Notes: generated from the letters alone by a model not told the origin. Shown: positions 6,236-14,572, counted from the first letter of the stretch. The stretch: DNA of 64,000 nucleotides from Polyangiaceae bacterium (GCA_041389725.1 JAWKRG010000015.1:1-64000), one strand, 5' to 3'. Numbers and translations are program-made.

Positions 6236-6380
6236 AGCCAGCTGCGACGATCTGCGACGGGTCGCGAAGAGCCGCGCTGCGACGGGTCGCGCTGCGACGG
6301 GCCGCGACGAGCGGAGCGCGACGAGCTGCGACGGGTCGCGAAGAGCCGCGCTGCGACGAGCCGCGCTGCGACGGGCCGCG
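6236..6380. repeat. Degenerate GC-rich short repeats after the DUF3347 gene
   Basis: The words CTGCGACG, GGTCGCG and GAGCCGCG recur in changing order over about 145 bases. A block of roughly 33 bases beginning CTGCGACGGGTCGCGAAGAG appears near 6251 and again near 6328. The units are imperfect and without constant spacers, so this is a slippage-type repeat and not a CRISPR array. No gene is evident between 6224 and 6520. Confidence 0.6.
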
Positions 6381-6520
6381 TTTGATTAGTCTGACCGCGG
6401 CGCGCCTCACTAGACCCCTACCCTGCCCTCGGTTCTTCCTCTGACGGCGTCCCCATGCTCCCCTTTCGACCTCGACCAACCGCGTCCGCTCTGCGGCCCG
6501 GTCGCTTCGACTTCCGCCAG

Positions 6521-6889
6521 CTACACCAGTTCGAGGAACTCGCGCAGGGCGGCGTCGCTGATCGCGCCTTGCAGCACCAGGATCTCACCGATGCGCAGAG
6601 CGCGCTGACGTTCGTGTTCGGCGATCGCCGAGGCAAGCTGTGCGCGGCTGAGTAGGCCGATCGAGACGAGATGCTCACCCAGGTGCGCGTGGCCTTTGCT
6701 GTGAGCGGCGGCATCGAGTTGTGCAGTGGTGACGAAGCCGAGGCCGAGCAGCACTTCACCCAAGCGACGCCGACGTAGCTCGTGTTGGTGCTGCAGTGCC
6801 AAACTGAGCGCGTCCGCCGATACCAGGCCGCGCGCGAGCAGACGCTCGCCGAGGAGCGCGCGAGCGGCAGATGGACGGGTTGACGCCAC
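6521..6889 (-). CDS. Small MshEN/GspE-N-like protein, about 122 aa
   Basis: The protein consists of repeated units of the form LGExLxxxGxVSxxxLxxALxxQ: ALLGERLLARGLVSADALSLALQHQ, RRRLGEVLLGLGFVTTAQLDAA, LGEHLVSIGLLSRAQLASAIAEHE and LRIGEILVLQGAISDAALREFL. This is the pattern of the MshEN/GspE N-terminal domain of secretion and pilus ATPases, which binds c-di-GMP in some proteins. Here it stands alone without an ATPase. The frame is open up to 7024, but that longer form would include the direct repeats at 6916-6983 and overlap the divergent gene at 7010, so GTG at 6889 is chosen; the start is uncertain. Myxobacteria carry many such stand-alone domains. Confidence 0.6.
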   Translation of the reverse strand: MASTRPSAARALLGERLLARGLVSADALSLALQHQHELRRRRLGEVLLGLGFVTTAQLDAAAHSKGHAHLGEHLVSIGLLSRAQLASAIAEHERQRALRIGEILVLQGAISDAALREFLELV

Positions 6890-6915
6890 GCTTGGGCGAA
6901 CGGCAAGCGCGGACG

Positions 6916-6983
6916 AAACTCGAACGAATTCGACCCTCGGCGGGACGGAAGGGCCAAAACTCGAACAAATTCGACCTTCGGCG
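6916..6983. repeat. 27-bp direct repeat, two copies 41 bp apart
   Basis: Positions 6916-6942 and 6957-6983 are the same 27 bases with two differences (AAACTCGAAC at the start, CTCGGCG or TTCGGCG at the end, AATTCGA in the middle). They lie between the MshEN-like gene and the divergent membrane-protein gene at 7010. Because the pair occupies the shared upstream region, it may be a regulator-binding pair; a local duplication is the simpler explanation. Confidence 0.6.
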
Positions 6984-7009
6984 ACCCCCGAACCGAGGAT
7001 ACTCGGTCG

Positions 7010-7471
7010 GTGAATCCGATTCACGAGTCCGGGGCCGCGATCACGCTGCTGCTGCTCTTCATCGGTGGGCCATCGATGTTGGTGCTGCTGCTGGTGGCAG
7101 CGCTTTCAACCTGGTTCGCGAAAGAGCGGCGGGGCATCGCGCGCGCGGCAATTGTGCTCACGGCTCTGGCGAGCTGCGTGCTCTTGGTCTTTGCGGCCTT
7201 CGCGACGGGCGCCCTGCACGGCCGCATCGATGCGGATGTGGCAGCAGGTGGCTATGGGCCAGCGCTCGACCCCACGCTGGTGCGTTCGTGGCACGACTCC
7301 GCGCGGTGGACTGCCCGCATCGGGTTGCTGGTCGGCGGCGTGCCCCTGATGATCGCCGCAGGGCTTTGGCGCCGCGCTCGCGAGAAGGTTCAACACCGCA
7401 TCGGTGAATGGATCGGCGCCGCGTTGGCAGCGATGTGCTTACTCTGGTGCCTCGCCCGCGCGCTCTTCTGA
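7010..7471 (+). CDS. Small integral membrane protein, 153 aa, function unknown
   Basis: GTG at 7010 begins a hydrophobic protein with about four membrane segments: residues about 10-35 (AAITLLLLFIGGPSMLVLLLVAAL), 44-68, 103-121 and 132-152. The loop between the second and third segments (HGRIDADVAAGGYGPALDPTLVRSWHDSARW) is probably periplasmic. I recognise no family. The gene is divergent from the MshEN-like gene, with a repeat pair between them, and no partner lies downstream; the next 250 bases are repeat sequence. Confidence 0.65.
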   Translation: MNPIHESGAAITLLLLFIGGPSMLVLLLVAALSTWFAKERRGIARAAIVLTALASCVLLVFAAFATGALHGRIDADVAAGGYGPALDPTLVRSWHDSARWTARIGLLVGGVPLMIAAGLWRRAREKVQHRIGEWIGAALAAMCLLWCLARALF

Positions 7472-7540
7472 GCGAACGCCGACTCTTCTCCGATCTTCCG
7501 ATCTTTCCGGCTTCCTGCGCCGCCTTGTCCAAGAAGCAGA

Positions 7541-7723
7541 TTCACAGGAAGAACGGAAGCACGGAAGGGGGTTGAGTCATGACCCCTTCCACTGATCCTC
7601 CGATCTTCCGCCCTTCCTGTGCACTCTCCCTTCTCTCCGATCTTCCGATCTTCCGCCCTCCCTGGCCCTCTCCCTTCGCTCCGACCTTCCGATCTTCCGC
7701 CCTTCCTGTGCCCTCTCTCTTCT
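7541..7723. repeat. Dispersed palindromic intergenic element, copy 1, with extra right-arm copies
   Basis: The core 7541-7621 starts TTCACAGGAAG and ends CTTCCTGTG; its ends CACAGGAAG (7543-7551) and CTTCCTGTG (7613-7621) are inverted repeats. Inside, GGAAGGGG and CCCCTTCC form a second stem. The right arm (TCCGATCTTCCG followed by CCTGTG) is repeated in degenerate form to 7723. A second core with the same layout is at 14494-14572. There is no gene inside. It may work as a bidirectional terminator or be a REP/MITE-like element. Confidence 0.6.
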
Positions 7724-7727
7724 CCCG

Positions 7728-8519
7728 CTACCAGGCCGAGAGATCCGGCACGGGCACTTCGCCGCCACCGCGCACGTGCGTGGCGATGAGTTGGCTCAGT
7801 TCGCGATCCGCCTCGTCGCAAGCGTCTCCCGCGGGCGGGCGACAGCGCTTCGAGCGCTCGCGGTACTTGGACTCGATGTTCGAATCCTGCAGCAGCAAGT
7901 CTCGGGTCGCGTCGGGCAAGTAGCGCCAGGTGATGGTCGCGACCTCGGGGGCGCGTGGCGCCGAGAGGCTGACCTCGTCGGCGGTGACCGACACGCAGCT
8001 ACCGTCCCAACGCAGCGCATCGTAGCTGCCGCCACCGATCATCACTCCGCTACCGCCGGTGCGGTCCGCCAGGATGAGTAGCTCCTCGCCTTGGGTGGCG
8101 ATCACGGGACGCGCCAAGCGCTTGCCGGCGAACCACAGCTCGCGGTCCAGGCGCATGTAGGCGCGGGTCCAGGGCGTGCCCTTCTTGAACATGGCGAGCG
8201 CGACTTCCGGCGCCGTGCGTTGGCAGAGCGCGCGCACGAAGCGTTGGGGCGGAACGCAGCGATCCGCGGCGCCGGCACACTCGGAGGGCACGGCCAGAGG
8301 CGTTGAAGGCAGCGACTTCGGCGCCGCCGCACCAGTCTCCACATCCGCCACGGGCGCGCTGGGCTCTGCCTTCGAAGCGGGCTCGGCCGAGGCGGCAATC
8401 GCGTCTTCCGAGGGAGCCACCGGCGGAGCGACAGCCCCGGTCGTTGCGGGCGCGGCGCCAGCGCAACCCATGGCCAAAAGCGGAGCGGCCCAAGCGAGAG
8501 AGCGGACTATCGACTGCAT
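7728..8519 (-). CDS. Lipoprotein of unknown function, 263 aa
   Basis: ATG at 8519 follows a good GGAGGT ribosome-binding site and opens a lipoprotein signal (MQSIVRSLAWAAPLLAMGCAG, lipobox LAMGC). Residues about 25-75 form an Ala/Pro/Glu-rich linker. The folded part (about 80-263) contains four Cys in CAGAADRCVPPQRFVRALC and CRPPAGDAC and several strand-like stretches (RDLLLQDSNIE, GEELLILADRTGGSG). It probably sits on the periplasmic face of the outer membrane. I know no named family, though similar proteins with a CxxAxPDVALxMFxxGTPWTRxYxR core occur in myxobacteria. It stands alone between a repeat element and the Cys-rich lipoprotein gene. Confidence 0.7.
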   Translation of the reverse strand: MQSIVRSLAWAAPLLAMGCAGAAPATTGAVAPPVAPSEDAIAASAEPASKAEPSAPVADVETGAAAPKSLPSTPLAVPSECAGAADRCVPPQRFVRALCQRTAPEVALAMFKKGTPWTRAYMRLDRELWFAGKRLARPVIATQGEELLILADRTGGSGVMIGGGSYDALRWDGSCVSVTADEVSLSAPRAPEVATITWRYLPDATRDLLLQDSNIESKYRERSKRCRPPAGDACDEADRELSQLIATHVRGGGEVPVPDLSAW

Positions 8520-8652
8520 GATCGTACCTCCGAGCACACGAGCCCACACGCGCAAGGCAAAGCTTACGCAGCATGGCTCGGCTCCTCGGACGCGAGGCCC
8601 GCCGATTCAAGGTGGGACTACGGCACGTCGGCGAAAACCTTGAGGACCGCGG

Positions 8653-9870
8653 TCAATTTCCGCACTTGGCGGAGCCGAGCTTGGCGTCGGCGCATAAGGT
8701 CAGGGCGTTGCTGGCATCCGCGATGGCGTCCAAGATCCGGTTGAAGCGGCAGAGGTCCCCGGACTCGACGTCGCTGCGACGAAAGTCGGCGTCCGTACAG
8801 TTCCCGAAGCAGTTGTCATAGTCGCCGTAGTTGGAGGTGAACTCCGTCCCGCACACGCTCTCGAATACTCGACAATAGCTATCGCAAAATCCTGCGGCGC
8901 ACTTGGAGCCCGACAGGCTACCGCCACCTGGGCCCGCGGAGGGACACCACTCGGATGCGGACTTGCCGTTGCTGTCTGCACCGGCGACGGCGTGGATGCG
9001 GCACGCCAAGTCGTTGGGGCGCATCGAGTCGGTCAGGTCGCCTCTGTTCAGCACCGAACCGTCAAACACGTACCAACACACCGCCAGGCAATCGTCGTAG
9101 TCGGCGTACTGCCGGTTGCCTTCGGTGCACACACTGGTCACGAGTTCGCAGTACTGCGTACAGTCGGGCCCAAAGTTGTCCTTGGTCTGCATGCACACGG
9201 CCAAATCGAAAAGGTTGGCCCGACACTCGTCATTGCTGCCGACGGAGTACCCTGCATCCCCGTTGCCCAAGCAGTGTCCAGTGGAGTCGCAGGTGTCGAC
9301 GACCTTGCGTACGTCCGAGGTGCAGGGACCGTCTTTGCACAACTCGCTGCACTGCCAGACGGGAAACTCGTTGTCGCCGTTTACGACGTCGCAACCCGCA
9401 CTCTGTGCGTCGATGCAGTACCGACCGCAGGGGTTCGAACCGCAAGGAGTCGGCGTGGTGCCCGGGAACGCCTCCGCCGGGACACAACCGAGGGAATGCG
9501 CTGTGTCCAAGATTCCGCAGAGCCCCGTGCTGAGGCAACAGCCTTGCCGAGAGCCTGACGACGGACATGACGCGTCTGGTTGTGCTGCCGTCTCGTAGGG
9601 CGCGAGACAGTGATCGCCGTATTCGGCCACGTCGTAGCCGCACTCGTTGTCTTCGTTCCCGGGGCGAAAGAAGCAGCACGCGGGCTCCCCGTTGGGGCCA
9701 TCGTTGCAGGTTTCCGCGCAGACGACGCCCGCGCCGCTCTGCCCCCCTTGCCCACCGGTTCCGCCCGTGCCCCCGGTCCCGACGTCGTCCACTTTGTCGA
9801 AGCTCGAGACGACGCAACCCGCGACGACGGCGCTGGCCAGAGCTGCGATCAGTGCTGCGCGTACGCTCAT
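8653..9870 (-). CDS. Cys-rich outer-membrane lipoprotein, 405 aa
   Basis: ATG at 9870 overlaps the stop of the upstream TPR gene by one base (TGATG), so the two are coupled. The signal MSVRAALIAALASAVVAGC has a lipobox ending VAGC at residue 19. It is followed by a GTGGTGGTGGQGG linker typical of surface lipoproteins in Polyangia. The rest holds more than 30 Cys, most in pairs such as CAETC, CCFFRPG, CLSTGLCG, CDSYCRVFESVC and CFGNCTDADF, which suggests a disulfide-rich extracytoplasmic protein with repeated modules. The open frame extends far upstream, but the real start is set by the signal peptide. It is the third gene of a kinase-TPR-lipoprotein operon. Confidence 0.75.
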   Translation of the reverse strand: MSVRAALIAALASAVVAGCVVSSFDKVDDVGTGGTGGTGGQGGQSGAGVVCAETCNDGPNGEPACCFFRPGNEDNECGYDVAEYGDHCLAPYETAAQPDASCPSSGSRQGCCLSTGLCGILDTAHSLGCVPAEAFPGTTPTPCGSNPCGRYCIDAQSAGCDVVNGDNEFPVWQCSELCKDGPCTSDVRKVVDTCDSTGHCLGNGDAGYSVGSNDECRANLFDLAVCMQTKDNFGPDCTQYCELVTSVCTEGNRQYADYDDCLAVCWYVFDGSVLNRGDLTDSMRPNDLACRIHAVAGADSNGKSASEWCPSAGPGGGSLSGSKCAAGFCDSYCRVFESVCGTEFTSNYGDYDNCFGNCTDADFRRSDVESGDLCRFNRILDAIADASNALTLCADAKLGSAKCGN

Positions 9871-10910
9871 CAGAATCGTCCTTTCAACTGCAAGGACCCT
9901 GGTCCCACCGTGAGCGCGGTGGACGGCGCCGCCTCGCTTCCCCCGGTTGCCAAGAGCGTCACGCCAGCGCCCACGCCGACTACGCCGATGACGATGCCCA
10001 CCGTGGAAAAGAGACGCAGGTTGTCCAGGGCATCGATGTCTTCGTGCACCTCGGGTGCGCATCGATCGCCATCGCAGAAACCGCTGTCCTCGATCTCGCT
10101 GCGTTTGCTCATCGCCATGACGCCGAGGACTCCGCCCGCGATGAGACCCGCGCCGCCCACACCGAGGGCAACGTAGGCCAGGGTATTGCTGCCACCGGCG
10201 CCGCTGTCCGCAGTTGGCGGCGCGCTCGCGGGCGGCGGTGTGCGCGTGGGGGGCGCGCTCGTGGGAGGCGCCGTCACAGGTGTGGTCGAAGGGGTCGGCG
10301 TCACTGGCGTTGCCGCCGCATCGAAGCTCAGCGTGATCGTCTTCTTGTCGTTGGCCGCGAGGGTCAGGCGCCGTTGGCGCTCTTGGCCGCCGAACTTCGC
10401 GACGACCGTGCGCTCGCCTGGATCCACGGGACGCGCGACTCCAATCAACGCACTGTCGATCGCAACGCCGTCCATCGCGAGCTCGACCTGTCCCGCAGCC
10501 GCACCCGCGACGTCCACCTGCAGTGTGGGGATCGTCGGCAGCAGCGCGGCCCGCTCTTTGGCCGCATCTTCCTGAGCGCGACGATGGTTCTCTTGGTTGC
10601 TGTCGGGCAGCGGCAGGCGCGTCGTTTCTAGGAAGCGCTCCGACGCCGCGACCCAGCGACCCACCTTGACCAGGGCGCGCGCCGACCACAGTCCCAACGT
10701 GGGCGCCTTCACCAATGCGTAGGCGCGCTCGAGCTTGTCGGACGCTTCGGCAAACTTCCCAGCCTGGTAGTCCTTGATGCCGTCGAAGCCGATCTGACGC
10801 GCTGCTGCGACTTTCGCAGCGTCGGACTGCGCGTGGGCGGCAGGCGCGCCGCAAAGCACCAAAGCAACGAAAGACGCTTGGATGAGCCGTTTCACTCGGC
10901 GGATTCTCAC
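9870..10910 (-). CDS. Periplasmic TPR protein with C-terminal membrane segments, 346 aa
   Basis: GTG at 10910 overlaps the kinase stop codon (GTGA); a second GTG at 10895 is also possible. A signal peptide (LIQASFVALVLCGAPAAHAQ) is followed by a TPR-like helical region (IGFDGIKDYQAGKFAEASDKLERAY, then ALVKVGRWVAASERFLETTR), a beta domain of about 90 residues resembling PEGA (QVELAMDGVAIDSALIGV), a Thr/Pro-rich linker and two hydrophobic segments near the C-terminus. This layout is common in myxobacteria beside Ser/Thr kinases. Its role is unknown; a periplasmic scaffold or sensor is plausible. It is coupled by overlaps to the kinase upstream and the Cys-rich lipoprotein downstream. Confidence 0.7.
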   Translation of the reverse strand: MRIRRVKRLIQASFVALVLCGAPAAHAQSDAAKVAAARQIGFDGIKDYQAGKFAEASDKLERAYALVKAPTLGLWSARALVKVGRWVAASERFLETTRLPLPDSNQENHRRAQEDAAKERAALLPTIPTLQVDVAGAAAGQVELAMDGVAIDSALIGVARPVDPGERTVVAKFGGQERQRRLTLAANDKKTITLSFDAAATPVTPTPSTTPVTAPPTSAPPTRTPPPASAPPTADSGAGGSNTLAYVALGVGGAGLIAGGVLGVMAMSKRSEIEDSGFCDGDRCAPEVHEDIDALDNLRLFSTVGIVIGVVGVGAGVTLLATGGSEAAPSTALTVGPGSLQLKGRF

Positions 10911-12292
10911 AACAGATCCTCCGGCGTGGCAACGCCGGTCGGTTTGGGCGCGGGCTTTGGCTGCGGGCTGGGTTTCGCGCCGGGCACGGGCTTCGCGTCT
11001 GGCGCCGGCTTTGGCGCGGGCTTCGCTACCGGCGCTGGTTTTGACGCCGGCGGCGCCGCTGGTTGCGGGCTCGGGCTCGAAGACGCTGAGTTCGGCGGCG
11101 TCGCACTCGCTGCGGGTGAGTCGGGAAGGGTCTCGTCGGCGGTGGTGACCTCCGGCGCTTCCGACGACGGCAGCGGCGGCGTCTCGGGCACTGCGCTGGC
11201 CGACGCTCCCAGCGCGCTCGCATCTGCCGTAGGAGTTGCGTCGCCACGAGTGAGTGCAAAGGCGCCCGCGCCCACGGCGCCCAAGAGCACCACGCCACCC
11301 AACAGCAGTGGCCACGCCGAGCGAGTGGGCACCGGATCCAACGTACGGGACAGGGGCTGGTTGGTAGCAGCAAACGCCGGAGGGCGACGCGCGTCGGCAG
11401 CGGATGCGCGCGCGGACGCATCGAACTCGGGCGACGTGACGTCGCCGCAGATGGCCGTGAGCTGTTCCGCCGCTTCCTTGGCCGTATCGAATCGCTGACT
11501 GGCGTCTCGGTTCACCGCGCGGGCGAACCACGCATCGAATCCCCCGGGCACGGGCCCCCACTGGGAGGGAACCGGCAGCGGATGCGCGCAGATCTTCAGG
11601 AGCAAGTTGCCAAACGCATCACTATCGAAGGGCTTCTTGCCAAGCATGCACTCGAAAGCGATGACACCCATGGCCCAAATGTCCGTGCGCTGGTCGACGT
11701 CACGGTTCCCTTCGGCCTGCTCCGGACTCATGTAGTACGGCGTGCCCATCACGGCGCCCGTGCGCGTCGTGGTGCCCATCGTTTGATTGCCCGAGCGAAA
11801 CTTGGCGATGCCGAAGTCGAGCACTTTGGCGATTAGCTCGTCGTCGGCGTGGGTCAGGTAGATGTTGTCGGGCTTGAGGTCGCGATGGACGATGCCCGCG
11901 TCGTGGGCCTTCGCCAGGGCGCGGGCGACATGCTGCAAAATGCGCGCGACTTCGCGGGGCGGGAGCACACGGTCTCGCTGCAGTCGTGCCGCCAAGCTCT
12001 CACCCTGGAGCAGCTCCATGACTTGGAAGGCAACGTGCCCTTCCATGCCGTAGTCCAAGATCTGCACCACGTGAGGGCTGCGTAGCGCCGCGGCAGCGCG
12101 TGCCTCGCGCGTGAAGCGTTTCGCCATGTCACCAGAGCCGGCCAGCTCTGCATTGATGAACTTGATCGCAACTTCCGAGTCCAGGGTCAGGTGCAGCGCC
12201 TTCCACACCTGGCCCATTCCGCCCTCGCCGATCAGCGCCAGCAGGCGGTACTTCCCACCGATGATCGACCCCGGAGCGAGCGGCGCACTCAT
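10907..12292 (-). CDS. Membrane-anchored Ser/Thr protein kinase (Hanks type), 461 aa
   Basis: Residues 15-285 form a complete kinase domain: the Gly loop IGEGGMGQV (21-29), VAIK with Lys44, HRDLKPDN (136-143), DFG (159-161), a GTPYYMSPEQ activation-segment end and D-x-WAMGV. A Ser/Ala-rich juxtamembrane region leads to one transmembrane helix at about 327-348. The outside part is a Pro/Lys/Ala-rich tail with repeated KPAPKPAP units and no folded sensor. The kinase domain is cytoplasmic. It is the first gene of an operon with a periplasmic TPR protein and a Cys-rich lipoprotein, which may supply the missing sensor. All catalytic residues are present, so it should be active. Confidence 0.9.
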   Translation of the reverse strand: MSAPLAPGSIIGGKYRLLALIGEGGMGQVWKALHLTLDSEVAIKFINAELAGSGDMAKRFTREARAAAALRSPHVVQILDYGMEGHVAFQVMELLQGESLAARLQRDRVLPPREVARILQHVARALAKAHDAGIVHRDLKPDNIYLTHADDELIAKVLDFGIAKFRSGNQTMGTTTRTGAVMGTPYYMSPEQAEGNRDVDQRTDIWAMGVIAFECMLGKKPFDSDAFGNLLLKICAHPLPVPSQWGPVPGGFDAWFARAVNRDASQRFDTAKEAAEQLTAICGDVTSPEFDASARASAADARRPPAFAATNQPLSRTLDPVPTRSAWPLLLGGVVLLGAVGAGAFALTRGDATPTADASALGASASAVPETPPLPSSEAPEVTTADETLPDSPAASATPPNSASSSPSPQPAAPPASKPAPVAKPAPKPAPDAKPVPGAKPSPQPKPAPKPTGVATPEDLL

Positions 12293-12408
12293 GCGACCCG
12301 AGCACTATAGCCAAAGGGGACCCGCTCCGCCCGCGCTTTGCGGGTTCCGAGCGAAATCCTCGGGGCGCTAGGCGCTTCCGGCATGCCAATTCGATTGGCG
12401 ACCGCGAA

Positions 12409-12804
12409 CTAGCCCAGCGCCGCCATCACTCGACGCAGACGCTCGTCGGCTTCGTTCGCCACTTCCTTGAGCGAATCGTCGCCCATCATGTTGAACATGG
12501 TGCCGGGGTTGATGATGCTCACTTCGACGGCGCCCTCGCGCTCTTGCACGACCACGTTGCAGGGCAGCATCAGGCCGATCTGCGCGTCCGTCGAGAGCGC
12601 GCGATGGGCCAGCTTCGGATTGCAGGCGCCGAGGATGACGTAGGGCCGGAAGTCGGCGTCGATCTTCTTCTTCAAGGTGGCCTTGACGTCGATGGTGGTA
12701 AGCACGCCGAACCCTTCCTTCGCCAGCTCCGCCGTCACGGTCTGAACGGCGTCATCGAAGCTCTTGTTCAGTTTGGTTTCGTACCCGTAGCGTCCTTCGT
12801 TCAT
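12409..12804 (-). CDS. DUF302 family protein, 131 aa
   Basis: The protein shows the DUF302 pattern: YGYETKLNKSFDDAVQTVTAELAKEGFGVLTTIDVKATLK, then the RPYVILGACNPKLAHRAL block, then GLMLPCNVVVQEREGAVEVSIINP. The conserved Cys in LGACNP and LPCNV are both present. DUF302 proteins are small soluble proteins of unknown biochemical role, found alone or beside redox and metal genes. There is no signal peptide, so it should be cytoplasmic. It is divergent from the flippase gene at 12896 with only 91 bases between the two starts. Confidence 0.85.
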   Translation of the reverse strand: MNEGRYGYETKLNKSFDDAVQTVTAELAKEGFGVLTTIDVKATLKKKIDADFRPYVILGACNPKLAHRALSTDAQIGLMLPCNVVVQEREGAVEVSIINPGTMFNMMGDDSLKEVANEADERLRRVMAALG

Positions 12805-12895
12805 GGCTTACCTCGTAGGTTTTCTGGGAGTCCTTGGGCCCGGCGCCTGACAGCGAGTTGACGCGGCACCGGGGGAGGTGCGATAGCGCGCCGTC

Positions 12896-14467
12896 GTGAG
12901 TGCCGAAACGGACGAGCAGAGCGTAGAGCGCTCGGTGGCGAATGCAACCGAAGACGCAGATGTTGCGCGAAAGGCCGGGCGCGGCGGCCTGGCGATCACC
13001 TTCGCCAAGGTCTGGTTCATCGTGCTTGGTCTGGTGCAACAGATCGCATTGCCGCGCGTCCTGGGGTTGGCTGGCTACGGAGCCCTGTCGAGCGCGCTCT
13101 CCATCTCGAGCATCGCCTACAACCCCGTCGTCACCACGAGCATCCAAGGCGTGAGCCGCGCCATCGCTTCGAGCCGCGAAGAAGATCAGCCCTTCGTGGT
13201 GCGCCGACTGATGGGCGCGCACGGGCTCATCGCGATGATCTTGGGACTGGGCTTCTTTGCCTTGTCCGGCCCGATCGGCAACGCCACCGGCGCGCCGCAC
13301 ATCATTCCCAGCTTGCGCATCCTCGCGGGCGTGATGCTGTTCTACTCCGTGTACTCGCCGCTCATCGGCGTGCTCAACGGCAAGAAGCTCTTCCTGCGCC
13401 AGGCCAGCCTCGACATGCTCGCGGCCACGCTGCGCACCATCGGCTTGATTGCTGGCGGCTACGTGCTCAGCGCCGCCGGCAACGGCGTCGAGGGCTCGGT
13501 GAGCGGCTTCGTGATGGCCACGGTGCTGGTGCTGGTCGCCGCGATCGCCTGGGTCGGGTTGGGGCGCCCCGGCAGCGGCGGCACCAGCGTGAAATCGCAC
13601 CTGGTGTTCGTCGCGCCTCTGCTGCTGGGCCAGGTTCTGTTGAATCTGCTGCTGCAAGCTGACCTCACGTTGCTGCGCACTTTTGCGGCGGAGAGCGCCT
13701 CGGCGGCGGGCTTGCCGCTCACCGCTGCAGATCCCCTGGTTGGCGCCTACCGAGCCACGCAGCTGTTCTGCTTCCTGCCCTATCAGTTGCTGATCAGTGT
13801 GACGTTCATCCTGTTTCCGCTGCTGGCGAAGGCGCATCACGACGCCGACGCCAAGTCCGTGCAGCTCTACGTTCGCACGGGCGTGCGGCTCGCCCTCGTG
13901 TTGATGGGCCTGATGGTGAGCGTGACGAGCGGGCTCTCCGGTCCGCTCCTGCGCCTGGTGTTTCCGGCGGAAGCCGCTGAGCTCGGCGCCGCGTCGATGC
14001 AGATCTTGACGCTGGGGTTCGGCGCCTTCGCCATCTTCGGCATTCTGGTCACCGTGCTCAACAGCCTCGAGCGCGAGCGCGCGAGCGCCATCACGACCGG
14101 CGTCGCCTTCGCGTTGGTCGTGGCGCTGTGCTTCCTGCGCGTGCGCGGCGGCGAGTTCGGCGCAGGCATGCTGCTCAGCACTGCCCTGGCGACGACCGCC
14201 GGCCTTTGCCTCGCAACCGTCGTCGCCGCGGTGCTGGTCTGGCGCAGCGCGCGCGCACTGGTGTCACCGATCTCCGCGCTGCGCGTCGCCGTGGCCCTCG
14301 CCGCGGCGGTCGCGGTCGGACGTCAATTCCCCGCGGCCGGCAAGGTCATGACGCTGGCCCTCGCGGCGCTCGTTGGCTGCGTCTACGTCGTCGTGCTCGT
14401 CGCAACGCGAGAGCTCGGCAAAGCCGACGTCGCCACGGTGACGCGCGTCCTCCGCCGCAAGCGCTGA
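12896..14467 (+). CDS. Wzx/MATE-type polysaccharide flippase, 523 aa
   Basis: GTG at 12896 is the first start of the open frame. After about 35 polar residues the protein is almost entirely hydrophobic, with some 14 predicted membrane segments, starting with AITFAKVWFIVLGLVQQIALPRVLGLAGYG. This beginning (RVLGLAGYGALSSALSIS) and the overall length fit the oligosaccharide flippase branch of the MOP exporter superfamily, which moves lipid-linked glycans across the inner membrane. No glycosyltransferase genes are adjacent, so the substrate is unknown. Lipid II flipping by a MurJ-like protein is an alternative but less likely from sequence. The gene is followed by copy 2 of the dispersed palindromic element. 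Confidence 0.7.
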   Translation: MSAETDEQSVERSVANATEDADVARKAGRGGLAITFAKVWFIVLGLVQQIALPRVLGLAGYGALSSALSISSIAYNPVVTTSIQGVSRAIASSREEDQPFVVRRLMGAHGLIAMILGLGFFALSGPIGNATGAPHIIPSLRILAGVMLFYSVYSPLIGVLNGKKLFLRQASLDMLAATLRTIGLIAGGYVLSAAGNGVEGSVSGFVMATVLVLVAAIAWVGLGRPGSGGTSVKSHLVFVAPLLLGQVLLNLLLQADLTLLRTFAAESASAAGLPLTAADPLVGAYRATQLFCFLPYQLLISVTFILFPLLAKAHHDADAKSVQLYVRTGVRLALVLMGLMVSVTSGLSGPLLRLVFPAEAAELGAASMQILTLGFGAFAIFGILVTVLNSLERERASAITTGVAFALVVALCFLRVRGGEFGAGMLLSTALATTAGLCLATVVAAVLVWRSARALVSPISALRVAVALAAAVAVGRQFPAAGKVMTLALAALVGCVYVVVLVATRELGKADVATVTRVLRRKR

Positions 14468-14493
14468 CCAGCCCTTCGAGAACAAGAAGAAAA

Positions 14494-14572
14494 TTCACAG
14501 GAAGGGCGCAAGAACGGAAGGGGATGGAGCACGATCCCTTCCTCTCTGCTTCCGCTCTTCCGTTCTCCTGTG
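14494..14572. repeat. Dispersed palindromic intergenic element, copy 2
   Basis: It begins TTCACAGGAAG and ends TCCTGTG; CACAGGA (14496-14502) and TCCTGTG (14566-14572) are inverted, and GGAAGGG and CCCTTCC form an inner stem. Layout, length (79 bp) and words match copy 1 at 7541-7621. It lies between the convergent flippase and ABC ATPase genes, so it could serve as a shared bidirectional terminator. Confidence 0.65.

Noticed and set aside
6236..6380. CRISPR or tandem coding repeat
   Set aside because: The units are degenerate with no constant spacer, and no frame gives a plausible protein.
8653..10932. One 759-codon open frame covering the Cys-rich lipoprotein gene and upstream sequence
   Set aside because: The first part is Arg/Ala/Gly-rich text typical of an antisense or out-of-frame shadow; a lipoprotein signal peptide begins at 9870 and overlaps the preceding stop, so the real gene is 8653-9870.
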